Notes: generated by a model not told the origin, from the sequence alone. Shown: positions 1 to 5,598, counted from the stretch's first letter. The stretch: DNA of 6,643 bases from Capsulimonas sp. (GCA_025963815.1 JAOQAA010000116.1:1-6643), one strand, 5' to 3'. Program-made: numbers and translations.

Positions 1-457
1 CGAAGAACGTCAGACCATAAAACGGCGTCGGCTTGCCGGCGGCGTTAGTGCGATTGAACTCGGCGCGGTCCTCGTCGCCGATGGCGCTGGCGACTTTGGC
101 GTGCAGGGGGATATTGAATGTCGCCGCCAGACCGATCGGCTCCGGAAAGACCGTATCAAAGCTCTTGCCGCCGTAGGCGTATCCATGCAGCGATTCGCTC
201 CACCAGTAATAGGCGGGAATACCGAGGCGCGGGATCGCGGGGGCGTCGGTTCCCATCTGCGCCGCCTTTTCGGGCAGCGTCATGCGCGAGACGATGTCAT
301 CCACACGCTTTTCGATGGGGAGCTTGGAGTTTTGGAAGGGAAATGTGGCCTGGGCCGACGACGCTATTGGCGTCAGCAGCGCGGCCGCCGCCAGCAGCGG
401 CAGGCCGCCGAACGGTTTGGCGGCGCGCTTTGATCGAGAAATGACTGGGGAACGCAT
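1..457 (-). CDS. Secreted glycoside hydrolase family 3 beta-glycosidase (beta-xylosidase/beta-glucosidase type), N-terminal part
   Basis: Reading leftward from ATG at 457 gives 152 open codons that run off the left edge, so only the N-terminus is present. Residues 1-37 look like a Sec signal peptide: basic start (RSKR, then K), a Leu/Ala-rich core (LLAAAALLTP) and a likely signal peptidase I site after SSAQA, predicting export. Residues 39-60 (FPFQNSKLPIEKRV, then DDIVSRMTLPEK) and 72-92 (APAIPRLGIPAY, WWSESLHG) match the start of the GH3 catalytic barrel, as does VFPEPIGLAATF at 103-114. The closest remembered pattern is the bacterial/plant beta-xylosidase branch, whose sequence continues from GLTFF into a catalytic barrel with an Asp nucleophile; those parts are outside the window. 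An AAGGAG Shine-Dalgarno at 463-468, 5 nt away, supports this start. The gene is divergent from a LacI-family regulator with an operator-like palindrome on its promoter, so sugar-induced derepression is inferred. Family is confident; xylosidase versus glucosidase cannot be decided here. Confidence 0.88.
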   Translation of the reverse strand, partial: MRSPVISRSKRAAKPFGGLPLLAAAALLTPIASSAQATFPFQNSKLPIEKRVDDIVSRMTLPEKAAQMGTDAPAIPRLGIPAYYWWSESLHGYAYGGKSFDTVFPEPIGLAATFNIPLHAKVASAIGDEDRAEFNRTNAAGKPTPFYGLTFF

Positions 458-462
458 ACGAT

Positions 463-468
463 CTCCTT
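463..468 (-). promoter_or_regulatory. Shine-Dalgarno site of the GH3 gene
   Basis: Read leftward this is AAGGAG followed by ATCGT and the ATG at 457. It is the clearest ribosome-binding site among the leftward genes and fixes the GH3 start. Confidence 0.75.
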
Positions 469-487
469 CAGCGACGATGGACTGGAG

Positions 488-501
488 TTGAAATGTTTCA
501 A
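488..501. promoter_or_regulatory. Candidate LacI-family operator (14-bp inverted repeat)
   Basis: TTGAAA-TG-TTTCAA is a perfect 6-2-6 inverted repeat. It starts one base after the predicted GH3 transcription start (about 502), where a bound repressor would block initiation. LacI-family operators are typically short palindromes of this type, usually with a central CG; here the centre is TG/CA. The divergent LacI-type gene 100 bp away is the obvious candidate protein. A further AATTGAAA half-site occurs at 588-595 just before the regulator's start codon. Binding by this protein is inferred, not shown. Confidence 0.6.
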
Positions 502-508
502 TTGGCTC

Positions 509-537
509 ATTATAACTCTCAGCCCGCTGTCCGTCAA
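509..537 (-). promoter_or_regulatory. Sigma70-type promoter of the GH3 gene
   Basis: On the minus strand TTGACG (532-537) is followed by a 17-nt spacer and a perfect TATAAT (509-514). The predicted start is near 502, giving a leader of about 45 nt to the ATG at 457. Both hexamers and the spacing are near consensus, so this should be a strong promoter needing repression, consistent with the palindrome directly downstream. Confidence 0.75.
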
Positions 538-542
538 GAGAT

Positions 543-571
543 TTTTTGTCGGCGCGGGAATGAAGTATAAT
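543..571 (+). promoter_or_regulatory. Probable promoter of the LacI-family regulator gene
   Basis: A perfect TATAAT -10 lies at 566-571. The best-spaced upstream hexamer, TTTTTG at 543-548 (17-nt spacer), is a poor -35, so strength is probably moderate. A start near 578 would leave a leader of about 23 nt. No clear Shine-Dalgarno is present before the ATG at 601. Confidence 0.5.
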
Positions 572-600
572 AGAAGGGTCGCTCCCAAATTGAAAAATCC

Positions 601-1599
601 ATGCCAACCATCAAAGACATCGCCCATATCTCCGGCGTTTCGCTCGCCACGGTCTCATACGTCCTGAATAATCGTCCAGGAAAAGTCTCTCCAGAAAAGC
701 GTGAGCGCGTTCTGGCGGCGATCCGTCAGACCAATTACCGCCCGCGCCAATCGCTGCAGCGCGCCGCGCTCCCAGACTGCCTGACCCTCGGTCTCGCGGT
801 CGGCTCCGCCACGCGCGACCGCTATTTTCAGGCGATGCTCGACAACCTGCACAACGTTTTGGACGAAATGGGCCACAACTCCCTGATCTTCACCAGTCGC
901 TTGTTCTACGAAGACCCTTTGCTCAGTATCCGGACCTACTGCGACGGCCGCTGCGACGGCCTGATCGTCGTGTCGCCCTCAGTCGGAAACGAACTTGTCC
1001 GTACTCTGCGCGAACGCGGGTTTCCGCATATCTTAGTGGGGAATTCGGGAGATGACGCCCTGTCGTCGTCCTGTGAGATCGACAACCTCGCCGCCGCGCG
1101 CACGGCGATGGGGGAACTGCTCAGTCAAGGGCATAAACGGATCGCCTACTGCCGTGGCCCGCATGAGACGCGCGCCAGCTGGCAGCGTGAGGAAGGCTAC
1201 CGGCAGATCCTCGCCGAAGCCGATCTGCCAATCGACGAACGATGGATTGGCGAGATCCCGGACATTCGCTCCTGGGCGCCTGGCTTGCTGACCCTGCCGC
1301 TGGACGAGCGTCCCACCGCCATCTTCAGCTTCAGCGACGGCGTCTCCCGCCTCCTCCTCTCGGCCCTCACCGCCGCCGGCGCCAGTGTCCCGAGCGACAT
1401 CTCCCTGGTCAGCGTCGATGACCTTGGCGCCGACGTGACCACCCCTCCGCTGACGACGGTGCGCCAGCCATTTCAGGAGATCGGGCGCGGGGCGGCGGAG
1501 ATACTGCTCGCGCAGATCCGTGATCCAGGGCTTGCGCCACAGCAGAGATTGTTTGCAGGGGAATTAGTGCGGAGGGATTCGGTGGGGATAGGTCCCTAG
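601..1599 (+). CDS. LacI-family transcriptional regulator
   Basis: This 332-residue protein has the normal LacI/GalR length and layout. Residues 3-23 form the helix-turn-helix (TIKDIAHI, then SGVSLATVSYVLN), residues 45-59 the hinge (NYRPRQSLQRAALPD), and 61-326 the periplasmic-binding-protein-like sensor domain. Sensor landmarks are LTLGLAVGSA at 61-70, CDGLIVVSP at 118-126, the effector-side segment REEGYRQIL at 196-204, LVSVDDLGADVTTPPLTTVR at 269-288 and the dimer-type tail segment IGRGAAEILL. Relative to LacI, the recognition-helix residues Tyr17/Gln18/Arg22 are Leu15/Ala16/Tyr20, and the hinge residues Asn50/Ala53/Leu56 are Arg49/Leu52/Ala55, so its operator may deviate from the common central-CG type. 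The start is set by the conserved MPTIKDIA beginning although no Shine-Dalgarno is seen. It probably represses the divergent GH3 gene and releases it on binding a sugar; effector identity is unknown. Its stop overlaps the convergent transporter's stop. Confidence 0.93.
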   Translation: MPTIKDIAHISGVSLATVSYVLNNRPGKVSPEKRERVLAAIRQTNYRPRQSLQRAALPDCLTLGLAVGSATRDRYFQAMLDNLHNVLDEMGHNSLIFTSRLFYEDPLLSIRTYCDGRCDGLIVVSPSVGNELVRTLRERGFPHILVGNSGDDALSSSCEIDNLAAARTAMGELLSQGHKRIAYCRGPHETRASWQREEGYRQILAEADLPIDERWIGEIPDIRSWAPGLLTLPLDERPTAIFSFSDGVSRLLLSALTAAGASVPSDISLVSVDDLGADVTTPPLTTVRQPFQEIGRGAAEILLAQIRDPGLAPQQRLFAGELVRRDSVGIGP

Positions 1600-2543
1600 T
1601 GATCGTGCCCGCATCCGCGAGAATGCGACTCTAGGAAGCAGAACAGCTCTTCTGGGTCCATGTTGCACCCGTTGCAGTCGCCGATTTCCGCCTGGATGGT
1701 GGCGTGGCCGATCCCAAAGTCGTCGTGCAGCTTGTGGTTGACGGCGGAGACGACGGTGGAGCTTTGGATAACGGTGAACTCTTCGGGCAGCACGATGTGG
1801 CAGCTCAGGAAGATGATGCCGTCGCCGACGGTCCAGACGTGCAGGTCGTGGACGTCACGAACGCAGGCGACGCTTTTGATGGCGGCGACAAGTTTGGTGA
1901 TGTCCATTCCCTTGGGCGTCCCTTCGAGCAGGACGTTCGTGGCGTCGATGATGATTTCCCAGGACGAGTAGAGAATAAACGCGGCGATCATCACGGAGAC
2001 GATTGGGTCGGCGAGCGTCCAGCCGGTGAAGTGGACGACGACGCCGGCGATCAGAACTCCGAGGGAAGATAGGGCGTCGCCAGCCATGTGGATATAGGCG
2101 GCGCGCGCGTTGAGACTGTTGTGGCTGTCACCGCTCAGCCAGTAGGCGATCACGGTGTTCATCACGAACGCGACGGCGGCGACGCCCATCATCAGGCCGG
2201 CTTGAATGTGTGGCTGGGGATGGAGAAAAACGTTCCAGGCCTCAACCAGGATCATGATCGCGATCACGACGAGTGCGGCGGCGTTGAACCAGGCGGTGAG
2301 GATGGCGACACGGTGGTAGCCGAAGGTGTTGCCGGGGCCGGCGGGCCGGCGGGCGACCCAGACCGCGTAGGCGGCGAGGCCGAGCGCAAGCGCGTCGCTC
2401 GCGTTATGTCCGGCGTCGGACACCAGGGCCAGCGAATGTGCGCGCAGGCCATAAAAAAGCTCCACGGCGACAAAGGTGATTGTCAGCGCCAGGGAGATCC
2501 AGAGAAGCCGTCCGCTTGTCGCGCCGTGTGTATGTCCTGCCAT
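1596..2543 (-). CDS. Cation diffusion facilitator, zinc-type metal efflux transporter (CzcD/ZitB-like)
   Basis: From ATG at 2543 this encodes 315 residues, a typical CDF length. Six hydrophobic segments are expected in the inner membrane (roughly 12-32, 38-63, 78-103, 114-135, 154-172, 180-198), followed by a cytoplasmic domain. Metal-site residues are visible: Asp43, His46 and Asp50 in SDAGHNASD, and His152 and Asp156 in IHMAGD. The HxxxD/HxxxD pair is characteristic of Zn2+-exporting CDFs, so proton-coupled Zn2+ (possibly Cd2+/Co2+) export is the best call. The C-terminal fold is marked by VRDVHDLHVWTV (228-239). The usual His-rich loop between segments IV and V is short (LSGDSHNSLNARA). 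Instead the tail is Cys/His-rich (C290, C293, C302, H307, C311, H313, H315) and the N-terminus is AGHTHG. The frame stays open to an ATG at 2657, but that extension would run through the promoter and a terminator hairpin, so it is rejected. Convergent with the LacI-type gene; no functional link is implied. Confidence 0.93.
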   Translation of the reverse strand: MAGHTHGATSGRLLWISLALTITFVAVELFYGLRAHSLALVSDAGHNASDALALGLAAYAVWVARRPAGPGNTFGYHRVAILTAWFNAAALVVIAIMILVEAWNVFLHPQPHIQAGLMMGVAAVAFVMNTVIAYWLSGDSHNSLNARAAYIHMAGDALSSLGVLIAGVVVHFTGWTLADPIVSVMIAAFILYSSWEIIIDATNVLLEGTPKGMDITKLVAAIKSVACVRDVHDLHVWTVGDGIIFLSCHIVLPEEFTVIQSSTVVSAVNHKLHDDFGIGHATIQAEIGDCNGCNMDPEELFCFLESHSRGCGHDH

Positions 2544-2549
2544 GACATT

Positions 2550-2576
2550 ATTATACCCGGTCCGCCGGAATGTCAA
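2550..2576 (-). promoter_or_regulatory. Promoter of the CDF transporter gene, possibly giving a leaderless mRNA
   Basis: On the minus strand a perfect TTGACA (2571-2576) and a perfect TATAAT (2550-2555) are separated by only 15 nt. An 18-nt alternative, AATAAT (2547-2552), overlaps it. A start 7 nt after the perfect -10 would be at 2543, the A of the ATG. No Shine-Dalgarno could fit. A CCGG-N4-CCGG dyad (2557-2568) occupies the spacer and might bind a regulator, though this is weak evidence. Confidence 0.6.
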
Positions 2577-2587
2577 CAAAGACGAAA

Positions 2588-2616
2588 GGCCCGGCGCTCT
2601 AAATAGCGTCCGGGCC
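2588..2616 (-). terminator. Rho-independent terminator downstream of the TPR gene
   Basis: GGCCCGG-CGCT (2588-2598) pairs with AGCG-CCGGGCC (2605-2616, with T2609 bulged), an 11-bp GC-rich stem and a 6-nt loop. On the minus strand it is followed by TTTCGTCTTTGTT, an interrupted T tract. It lies between the TPR stop codon and the CDF promoter, separating the two transcripts. There is no T tract on the plus-strand side. Confidence 0.65.
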
Positions 2617-2671
2617 GTTCGAGAGAAAGGGTTGCGCCGCGCTTCACTAAATTCCACACGGGCGGTTTGTG

Positions 2672-2687
2672 GAGCGCTAAATCGCTC
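2672..2687. other. Small hairpin just after the TPR stop codon
   Basis: GAGCG (2672-2676) pairs with CGCTC (2683-2687) around CTAAAT, 11 nt past the TPR stop codon. It shares the loop CTAAAT with the larger terminator hairpin. It lacks a T tract, so it is more likely a 3'-end stabilising or pausing structure than a terminator. Confidence 0.35.
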
Positions 2688-2698
2688 TCACACTCATA

Positions 2699-3376
2699 TT
2701 ATTGGGTGGGAGCGGCCGGAGCATTACTCGTATTGGCGCCAGAATGCGCTTCGGTAATTTCGATCCAGTGCGCCGCTTGCTCGTGATGGACACCGTTGGG
2801 GAATTTCGTCAGGTATTCCTTCCAGATCGCGACGCCCTTTTTGGCGTCGCCGAGATCGCTCGCGTAGACATCGCCTTGGTTGTAAAGGCTGGTCTCATGC
2901 GCGGGATTCTTCTTCTGGGCGAGGAAGTACTGATTCAGCGCTTTTTGCGGCTGCCCTGAGAAGCGATAAGCGTTTCCGAGATCCGTCAGAACGTCCGGGC
3001 TGTTCAACCCACGCTGGATCGCCTCCTGATAGTAGGCGATCGCGATCTGCCAGTTCTTCTGATCGTACGACCAGTTGCCCATATTCAGCGCGATCTTCGC
3101 TGGCGGCAGATCCATGACCAGCTGCGGCGGCGGCATGCCGGCTGCAGTCTGCGCGGGCGCGTTCGTCTCGGCGGCCGGCGCCGCCGGAGGTGTGGGCGCG
3201 ACCGGAGCAATCGCCGCCACAGGTGCGGCCTTCGGCGGAGCGGCCTTCGGCAGGATCGAAGCCGAGATCGCGGCGCCGCACGCGGCGGCGATCAGGCCGG
3301 TGACGGCGAAGCCGATCCAGGCGGGACGCTGCTGGACGGGAGCTGGATTGATAGGAAGTCTTGCTTTTTTTGCCAT
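2699..3376 (-). CDS. Membrane-anchored tetratricopeptide repeat protein with Ala/Pro-rich linker
   Basis: The 225-residue product has a basic N-terminus (MAKKARLPINPAPVQQRP), one predicted membrane segment at about 19-42 (WIGFAVTGLIAAACGAAISA) and an Ala/Pro-rich spacer at 43-85. About three TPR units follow: 94-127 (with YDQKNWQIAIAYYQEAIQRG), 128-161 (LTDLGNAYRFSGQPQKALNQ) and 162-195 (LYNQGDVYASDLGDAKKGVA). A short Ala/Pro tail ends it. The positive-inside rule puts the TPRs outside the cytoplasm, where they would scaffold protein contacts. Cys33 is preceded by AAA and is not a convincing lipobox. The partner is unknown: the layout resembles TPR proteins of envelope assembly or cytochrome c maturation, but nothing here picks one. 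No Shine-Dalgarno is seen; the sequence before the ATG is the end of a palindromic repeat. dxs lies 169 bp upstream on the same strand, but the repeats suggest separate transcription. The gene is real with high confidence; its function is open. Confidence 0.85.
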   Translation of the reverse strand: MAKKARLPINPAPVQQRPAWIGFAVTGLIAAACGAAISASILPKAAPPKAAPVAAIAPVAPTPPAAPAAETNAPAQTAAGMPPPQLVMDLPPAKIALNMGNWSYDQKNWQIAIAYYQEAIQRGLNSPDVLTDLGNAYRFSGQPQKALNQYFLAQKKNPAHETSLYNQGDVYASDLGDAKKGVAIWKEYLTKFPNGVHHEQAAHWIEITEAHSGANTSNAPAAPTQ

Positions 3377-3390
3377 AGGATTTCGAAGGA

Positions 3391-3442
3391 GGCCCTCACC
3401 CCCCGGCCCCCTCTCCCAATTCTGGGAGAGGGGGAGTCGGAG
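3391..3442 (+). repeat. REP-like palindromic repeat, copy 1
   Basis: This begins GGCCCTCACCCCCCGG. Its core is a perfect 12-bp hairpin, CCCCCTCTCCCA (3407-3418) with TGGGAGAGGGGG (3423-3434), loop ATTC. It ends GAGTCGGAG and matches the reverse complement of copy 2 with only a few changes. It lies 14 bp from the TPR start codon, so it would form part of that gene's 5' untranslated region. Sequences of the CCCTCACCCCC...CTCTCCC type are familiar as dispersed intergenic repeats in several bacterial groups; copy number here is unknown. Confidence 0.8.
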
Positions 3443-3452
3443 AAAGATTGAG

Positions 3453-3482
3453 ATTTTAGGTTAGGATTTCTGATCTGAACAA
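3453..3482 (-). promoter_or_regulatory. Weak candidate promoter of the TPR gene, between the two repeats
   Basis: On the minus strand TTGTTC (3477-3482), an 18-nt spacer and TAAAAT (3453-3458) lie in the AT-rich 48 bp between the repeat copies. Only the -10 is good. If used, the mRNA starts near 3446 and carries the copy 1 hairpin in its leader. Confidence 0.3.
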
Positions 3483-3490
3483 AACAAAAG

Positions 3491-3541
3491 CTCTGACTCC
3501 CCTTCTCCTAGAATTGGGAGAAGGGGCGGGGGATGAGGGCC
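3491..3541 (-). repeat. REP-like palindromic repeat, copy 2 (inverted), possibly the dxs terminator
   Basis: Read on the minus strand this is GGCCCTCATCCCCCGCCCC followed by a hairpin and GAGTCAGAG. It is copy 1 with a handful of substitutions and one missing base. The core stem CCCCTTCTCC (3499-3508) with GGAGAAGGGG (3517-3526) is a perfect 10 bp. It starts 4 bp after the dxs stop codon. In the dxs direction the stem is followed, after 9 nt, by TTTTGTTTTG, so it may also terminate dxs transcription. Confidence 0.8.
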
Positions 3542-3545
3542 GCTC

Positions 3546-5462
3546 TTACACCGCTGCGTAAGCATTCTCGCGTCGCGTCCCAACCATTTCGCGCGCTTTC
3601 GCGGCGGCGGCTTGCGCCGTCAAGCCGACCATTTCGCGCAAAACGGGGACGGGGCCGTGCTCGATGAACTCGTCGGGCAGGCCGATGCGGGCGATGGGAA
3701 TGTGGACGCCGTGGTCGGCGAGCAGTTCTAAGACTCCGGAGCCGAAGCCGCCGGTCGTGGCGCCGTCTTCGATCGTGATCACGCGACCGCAGCGCTGAGC
3801 GACTTCTAAAATGGTTTCGGCGTCGAGCGGCTTGCAGAAGCGGGCGTTAACGACGGTGGCGTGAATGCCTTGCTCGGCGAGCAGCGTGGCGGCGTCGAGT
3901 GCGATTTCCACGCCGGCGCCCAGGCCAATCAGAGCGACATCGCCGCCGTCTTGCAAGATTTCGGCCTTGCCCAAAATAATCTCGGGCGTGTTTTCATCGG
4001 ACAGCTGGCGCGCGCCGCCACGCGGGTAGCGAACGGCGATGGGGCCGGCATTGTAGGCGAGGGCGAAGCGGGCCATGGCGCGCAGTTCGTCGGTGTCTTT
4101 GGGCGCGGCGATCACCATGTTTGGGACACAGCGCAGGTAGGAGAGGTCCAATACGCCGTGGTGCGTGCCGCCGTCATCACCGACCAGGCCCCCCCGGTCC
4201 AGGAAGAAACGCACGGGGAGATGCTGGAGCGCGACGTCGTGGACGATCTGGTCGTAAGCGCGCTGCAAGAATGTGGAATAGATCGCGACCACCGGCTTGA
4301 AGTTCTCGGCGGCGAGGCCGGCGGCGAAGGTCACGGCGTGCTGCTCGGCGATGCCGACATCGAAGAAGCGCTCGGGATGCAGCTTGGCGAACTTGTTCAA
4401 GCCGGTGCCGTCCGGCATGGCGGCGGTGATACCGATGATCTTGTCGTCGGTTTCCGACAGGTCACAGAGAGTGTCTGAGAAGGCGCTGGTGTAGCTGACG
4501 CCGACGGTCTTCGATTCCATCTTGCCATCGTCGGGGCTGAACTTGGAGAGACCGTGGTAGGTGCGCGAGTCGGCTTCAGCGTAGGGGATGCCCTTGCCCT
4601 TGACCGTCAGCACATGAACGAGTACGGCGCCCTTCATCTTCTTGACATGATTGAAGACGTCGATCAGTGCTTCGACGTTGTGGCCGTCGATCGGTCCAAT
4701 ATAGTGGAAGCCCATTTCTTCGAACAAGAGGCCCGTGTGGGCGGGCGTCGCGAAGTGGGTGGCGGTGTGCTTGGCCGCGCGGGCCGCCTTGGTGATCAGG
4801 CCGCCGCCAATCGGCAGCCCCTTAATCACGCCCTTGGCGGTGCTTTCGGCGAACTGGTACATCGGCTCCATGCGCAGCTTGGAAAGATACGTGGCGAGCG
4901 CGCCGACGTTCTCGGCGATGGACATCTCGTTGTCATTCAGGATGACCGTGATGTTCGTGCCGTCGTCCGCCGCGTTGTTCATGCCTTCCAGCGCGAGGCC
5001 GCCGGTGAGCGCGCCATCGCCGATTAGGGCCAGCACGGATTCTTTGCCGCCCCGGAAGTCGCGGGCCTTGGCGAAGCCCATCGCCGCTGAGATCGAGGTG
5101 GACGCGTGCCCGGCGCCGTACAGATCGTAAGGGGATTCGTCGATGCGCAGAAAGCCCGAAAGGCCGCCGTGCTGGCGAATGGTCGGAAGCTGATCGCGCC
5201 GTCCGGTCAGGATCTTGTGGACATAGGCCTGGTGGCCGACATCCCAGATCAGTTTGTCCTTGGGAAGATCGTAGACTTTGTGCAGCGCCAGGGTCAGCTC
5301 GACGACGCCGAGCGAGGGGGCAAGGTGCCCGCCGGTCTTGGACACGCACTCGGTCAAATAGACTCGAATCTCCTCCGCAAGGGACCGAAGCTGCTCCACG
5401 TTGAGCGGCTTGAGATCGGCGGGGCTATTGATTTGGCTGAGCAAATTCGTTCCGCTCTCCAT
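3546..5462 (-). CDS. dxs: 1-deoxy-D-xylulose-5-phosphate synthase
   Basis: DXS condenses pyruvate and glyceraldehyde 3-phosphate to 1-deoxy-D-xylulose 5-phosphate with loss of CO2. This is the first, thiamine-diphosphate-dependent step of the MEP isoprenoid pathway and a branch to thiamine and pyridoxal synthesis; the enzyme is a cytosolic homodimer. The 638 residues span the full family length with no frameshift. Order: N-terminal ThDP-binding domain with His46 (GGHLAPS), DVGHQAYVHKILTGRR (74-89), GAGHASTSISAAMGFAKARD (116-135) and the GDG...NDN cofactor motif (148-150 to 176-178); pyrimidine-binding transketolase domain with catalytic Glu373 in DVGIAEQHA, YSTFLQRAYDQ (395-405) and the DXS signature DRGGLVGDDGGTHHG (422-436); substrate-contact AVRYPRG (476-482); C-terminal transketolase domain from about 500 with IEDGATTGGFGS (564-575). 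The ATG at 5462 suits the family start; only a weak AGAAGAG precedes it. It is monocistronic by context, with promoters and dyads upstream and repeats downstream. Confidence 0.97.
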   Translation of the reverse strand: MESGTNLLSQINSPADLKPLNVEQLRSLAEEIRVYLTECVSKTGGHLAPSLGVVELTLALHKVYDLPKDKLIWDVGHQAYVHKILTGRRDQLPTIRQHGGLSGFLRIDESPYDLYGAGHASTSISAAMGFAKARDFRGGKESVLALIGDGALTGGLALEGMNNAADDGTNITVILNDNEMSIAENVGALATYLSKLRMEPMYQFAESTAKGVIKGLPIGGGLITKAARAAKHTATHFATPAHTGLLFEEMGFHYIGPIDGHNVEALIDVFNHVKKMKGAVLVHVLTVKGKGIPYAEADSRTYHGLSKFSPDDGKMESKTVGVSYTSAFSDTLCDLSETDDKIIGITAAMPDGTGLNKFAKLHPERFFDVGIAEQHAVTFAAGLAAENFKPVVAIYSTFLQRAYDQIVHDVALQHLPVRFFLDRGGLVGDDGGTHHGVLDLSYLRCVPNMVIAAPKDTDELRAMARFALAYNAGPIAVRYPRGGARQLSDENTPEIILGKAEILQDGGDVALIGLGAGVEIALDAATLLAEQGIHATVVNARFCKPLDAETILEVAQRCGRVITIEDGATTGGFGSGVLELLADHGVHIPIARIGLPDEFIEHGPVPVLREMVGLTAQAAAAKAREMVGTRRENAYAAV

Positions 5463-5494
5463 AAAGAACTCTTCTTTCTTGACGCTAATGGATT

Positions 5495-5525
5495 ATGATA
5501 CCCGCCCAGCGGCGAACTCTGTCAA
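5495..5525 (-). promoter_or_regulatory. Second, proximal candidate promoter of dxs
   Basis: On the minus strand a perfect TTGACA (5520-5525) is followed after 19 nt by TATCAT (5495-5500). CATAAT overlaps at 5492-5497 with a longer gap. The start would be near 5488, about 26 nt from the dxs ATG. The long spacer makes it weaker than the distal promoter unless an activator helps. Confidence 0.4.
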
Positions 5526-5534
5526 CGCGCAATC

Positions 5535-5563
5535 CTACTTTGTTGCTTTAATTCACAAAGTAG
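5535..5563. promoter_or_regulatory. 9-bp inverted repeat at the predicted dxs transcription start
   Basis: CTACTTTGT (5535-5543) and ACAAAGTAG (5555-5563) are perfect complements around 11 nt. The distal dxs promoter would start at about 5562, inside this dyad. It is therefore either an operator over the start site or, in RNA, a hairpin at the extreme 5' end of the dxs message. No known regulator box is recognised. Confidence 0.55.
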
Positions 5564-5568
5564 TTTGT

Positions 5569-5598
5569 ATTGTATCACGGGAATGTGATTTTTGTCAA
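5569..5598 (-). promoter_or_regulatory. Distal sigma70-type promoter of dxs
   Basis: On the minus strand a perfect TTGACA (5593-5598) is followed by an 18-nt spacer and TACAAT (5569-5574). Upstream of the -35 the strand is A-rich (GCGAAAAAAACGGATTA), resembling an UP element. The start near 5562 gives a leader of about 100 nt. Confidence 0.65.
5574..5589. promoter_or_regulatory. ATCAC-N6-GTGAT dyad in the dxs promoter spacer
   Basis: ATCAC (5574-5578) and GTGAT (5585-5589) form a 5-6-5 inverted repeat filling the gap between the distal dxs -35 and -10, a common repressor position. The arms are in the reverse order of a CRP site. It is short enough that chance remains possible. Confidence 0.35.

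Noticed and set aside
101..491. Plus-strand open frames in the first 500 bases
   Set aside because: Arg/Gly-rich shadows; the minus strand encodes a clear GH3 N-terminus with signal peptide and Shine-Dalgarno.
1704..2606. Plus-strand open frames opposite the CDF gene (for example 2088-2606)
   Set aside because: They are Gly/Asp/Val-rich shadow translations of a GC-rich gene, with no ribosome site or recognisable motif.
2544..2657. N-terminal extension of the CDF protein to an upstream in-frame ATG at 2657
   Set aside because: The extra 38 residues cross a strong terminator hairpin and the TTGACA/TATAAT promoter, and resemble nothing in the CDF family; MAGHTHG is the usual kind of start.
3276..3282. 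Lipobox at Cys33 of the TPR protein
   Set aside because: The preceding residues are AAA rather than the usual L-[AS]-[GA], and the N-region is long; a plain membrane anchor is more likely.
3391..3541. Reading the inverted repeat pair as ends of an insertion sequence
   Set aside because: Only 48 bp lie between the copies, with no transposase and no obvious target duplication; REP-like doublet fits better.
3861..5130. Long plus-strand open frames opposite dxs (3861-4478, 4554-5027, 4735-5130)
   Set aside because: dxs is complete and unmistakable on the other strand; these are low-information antisense frames.
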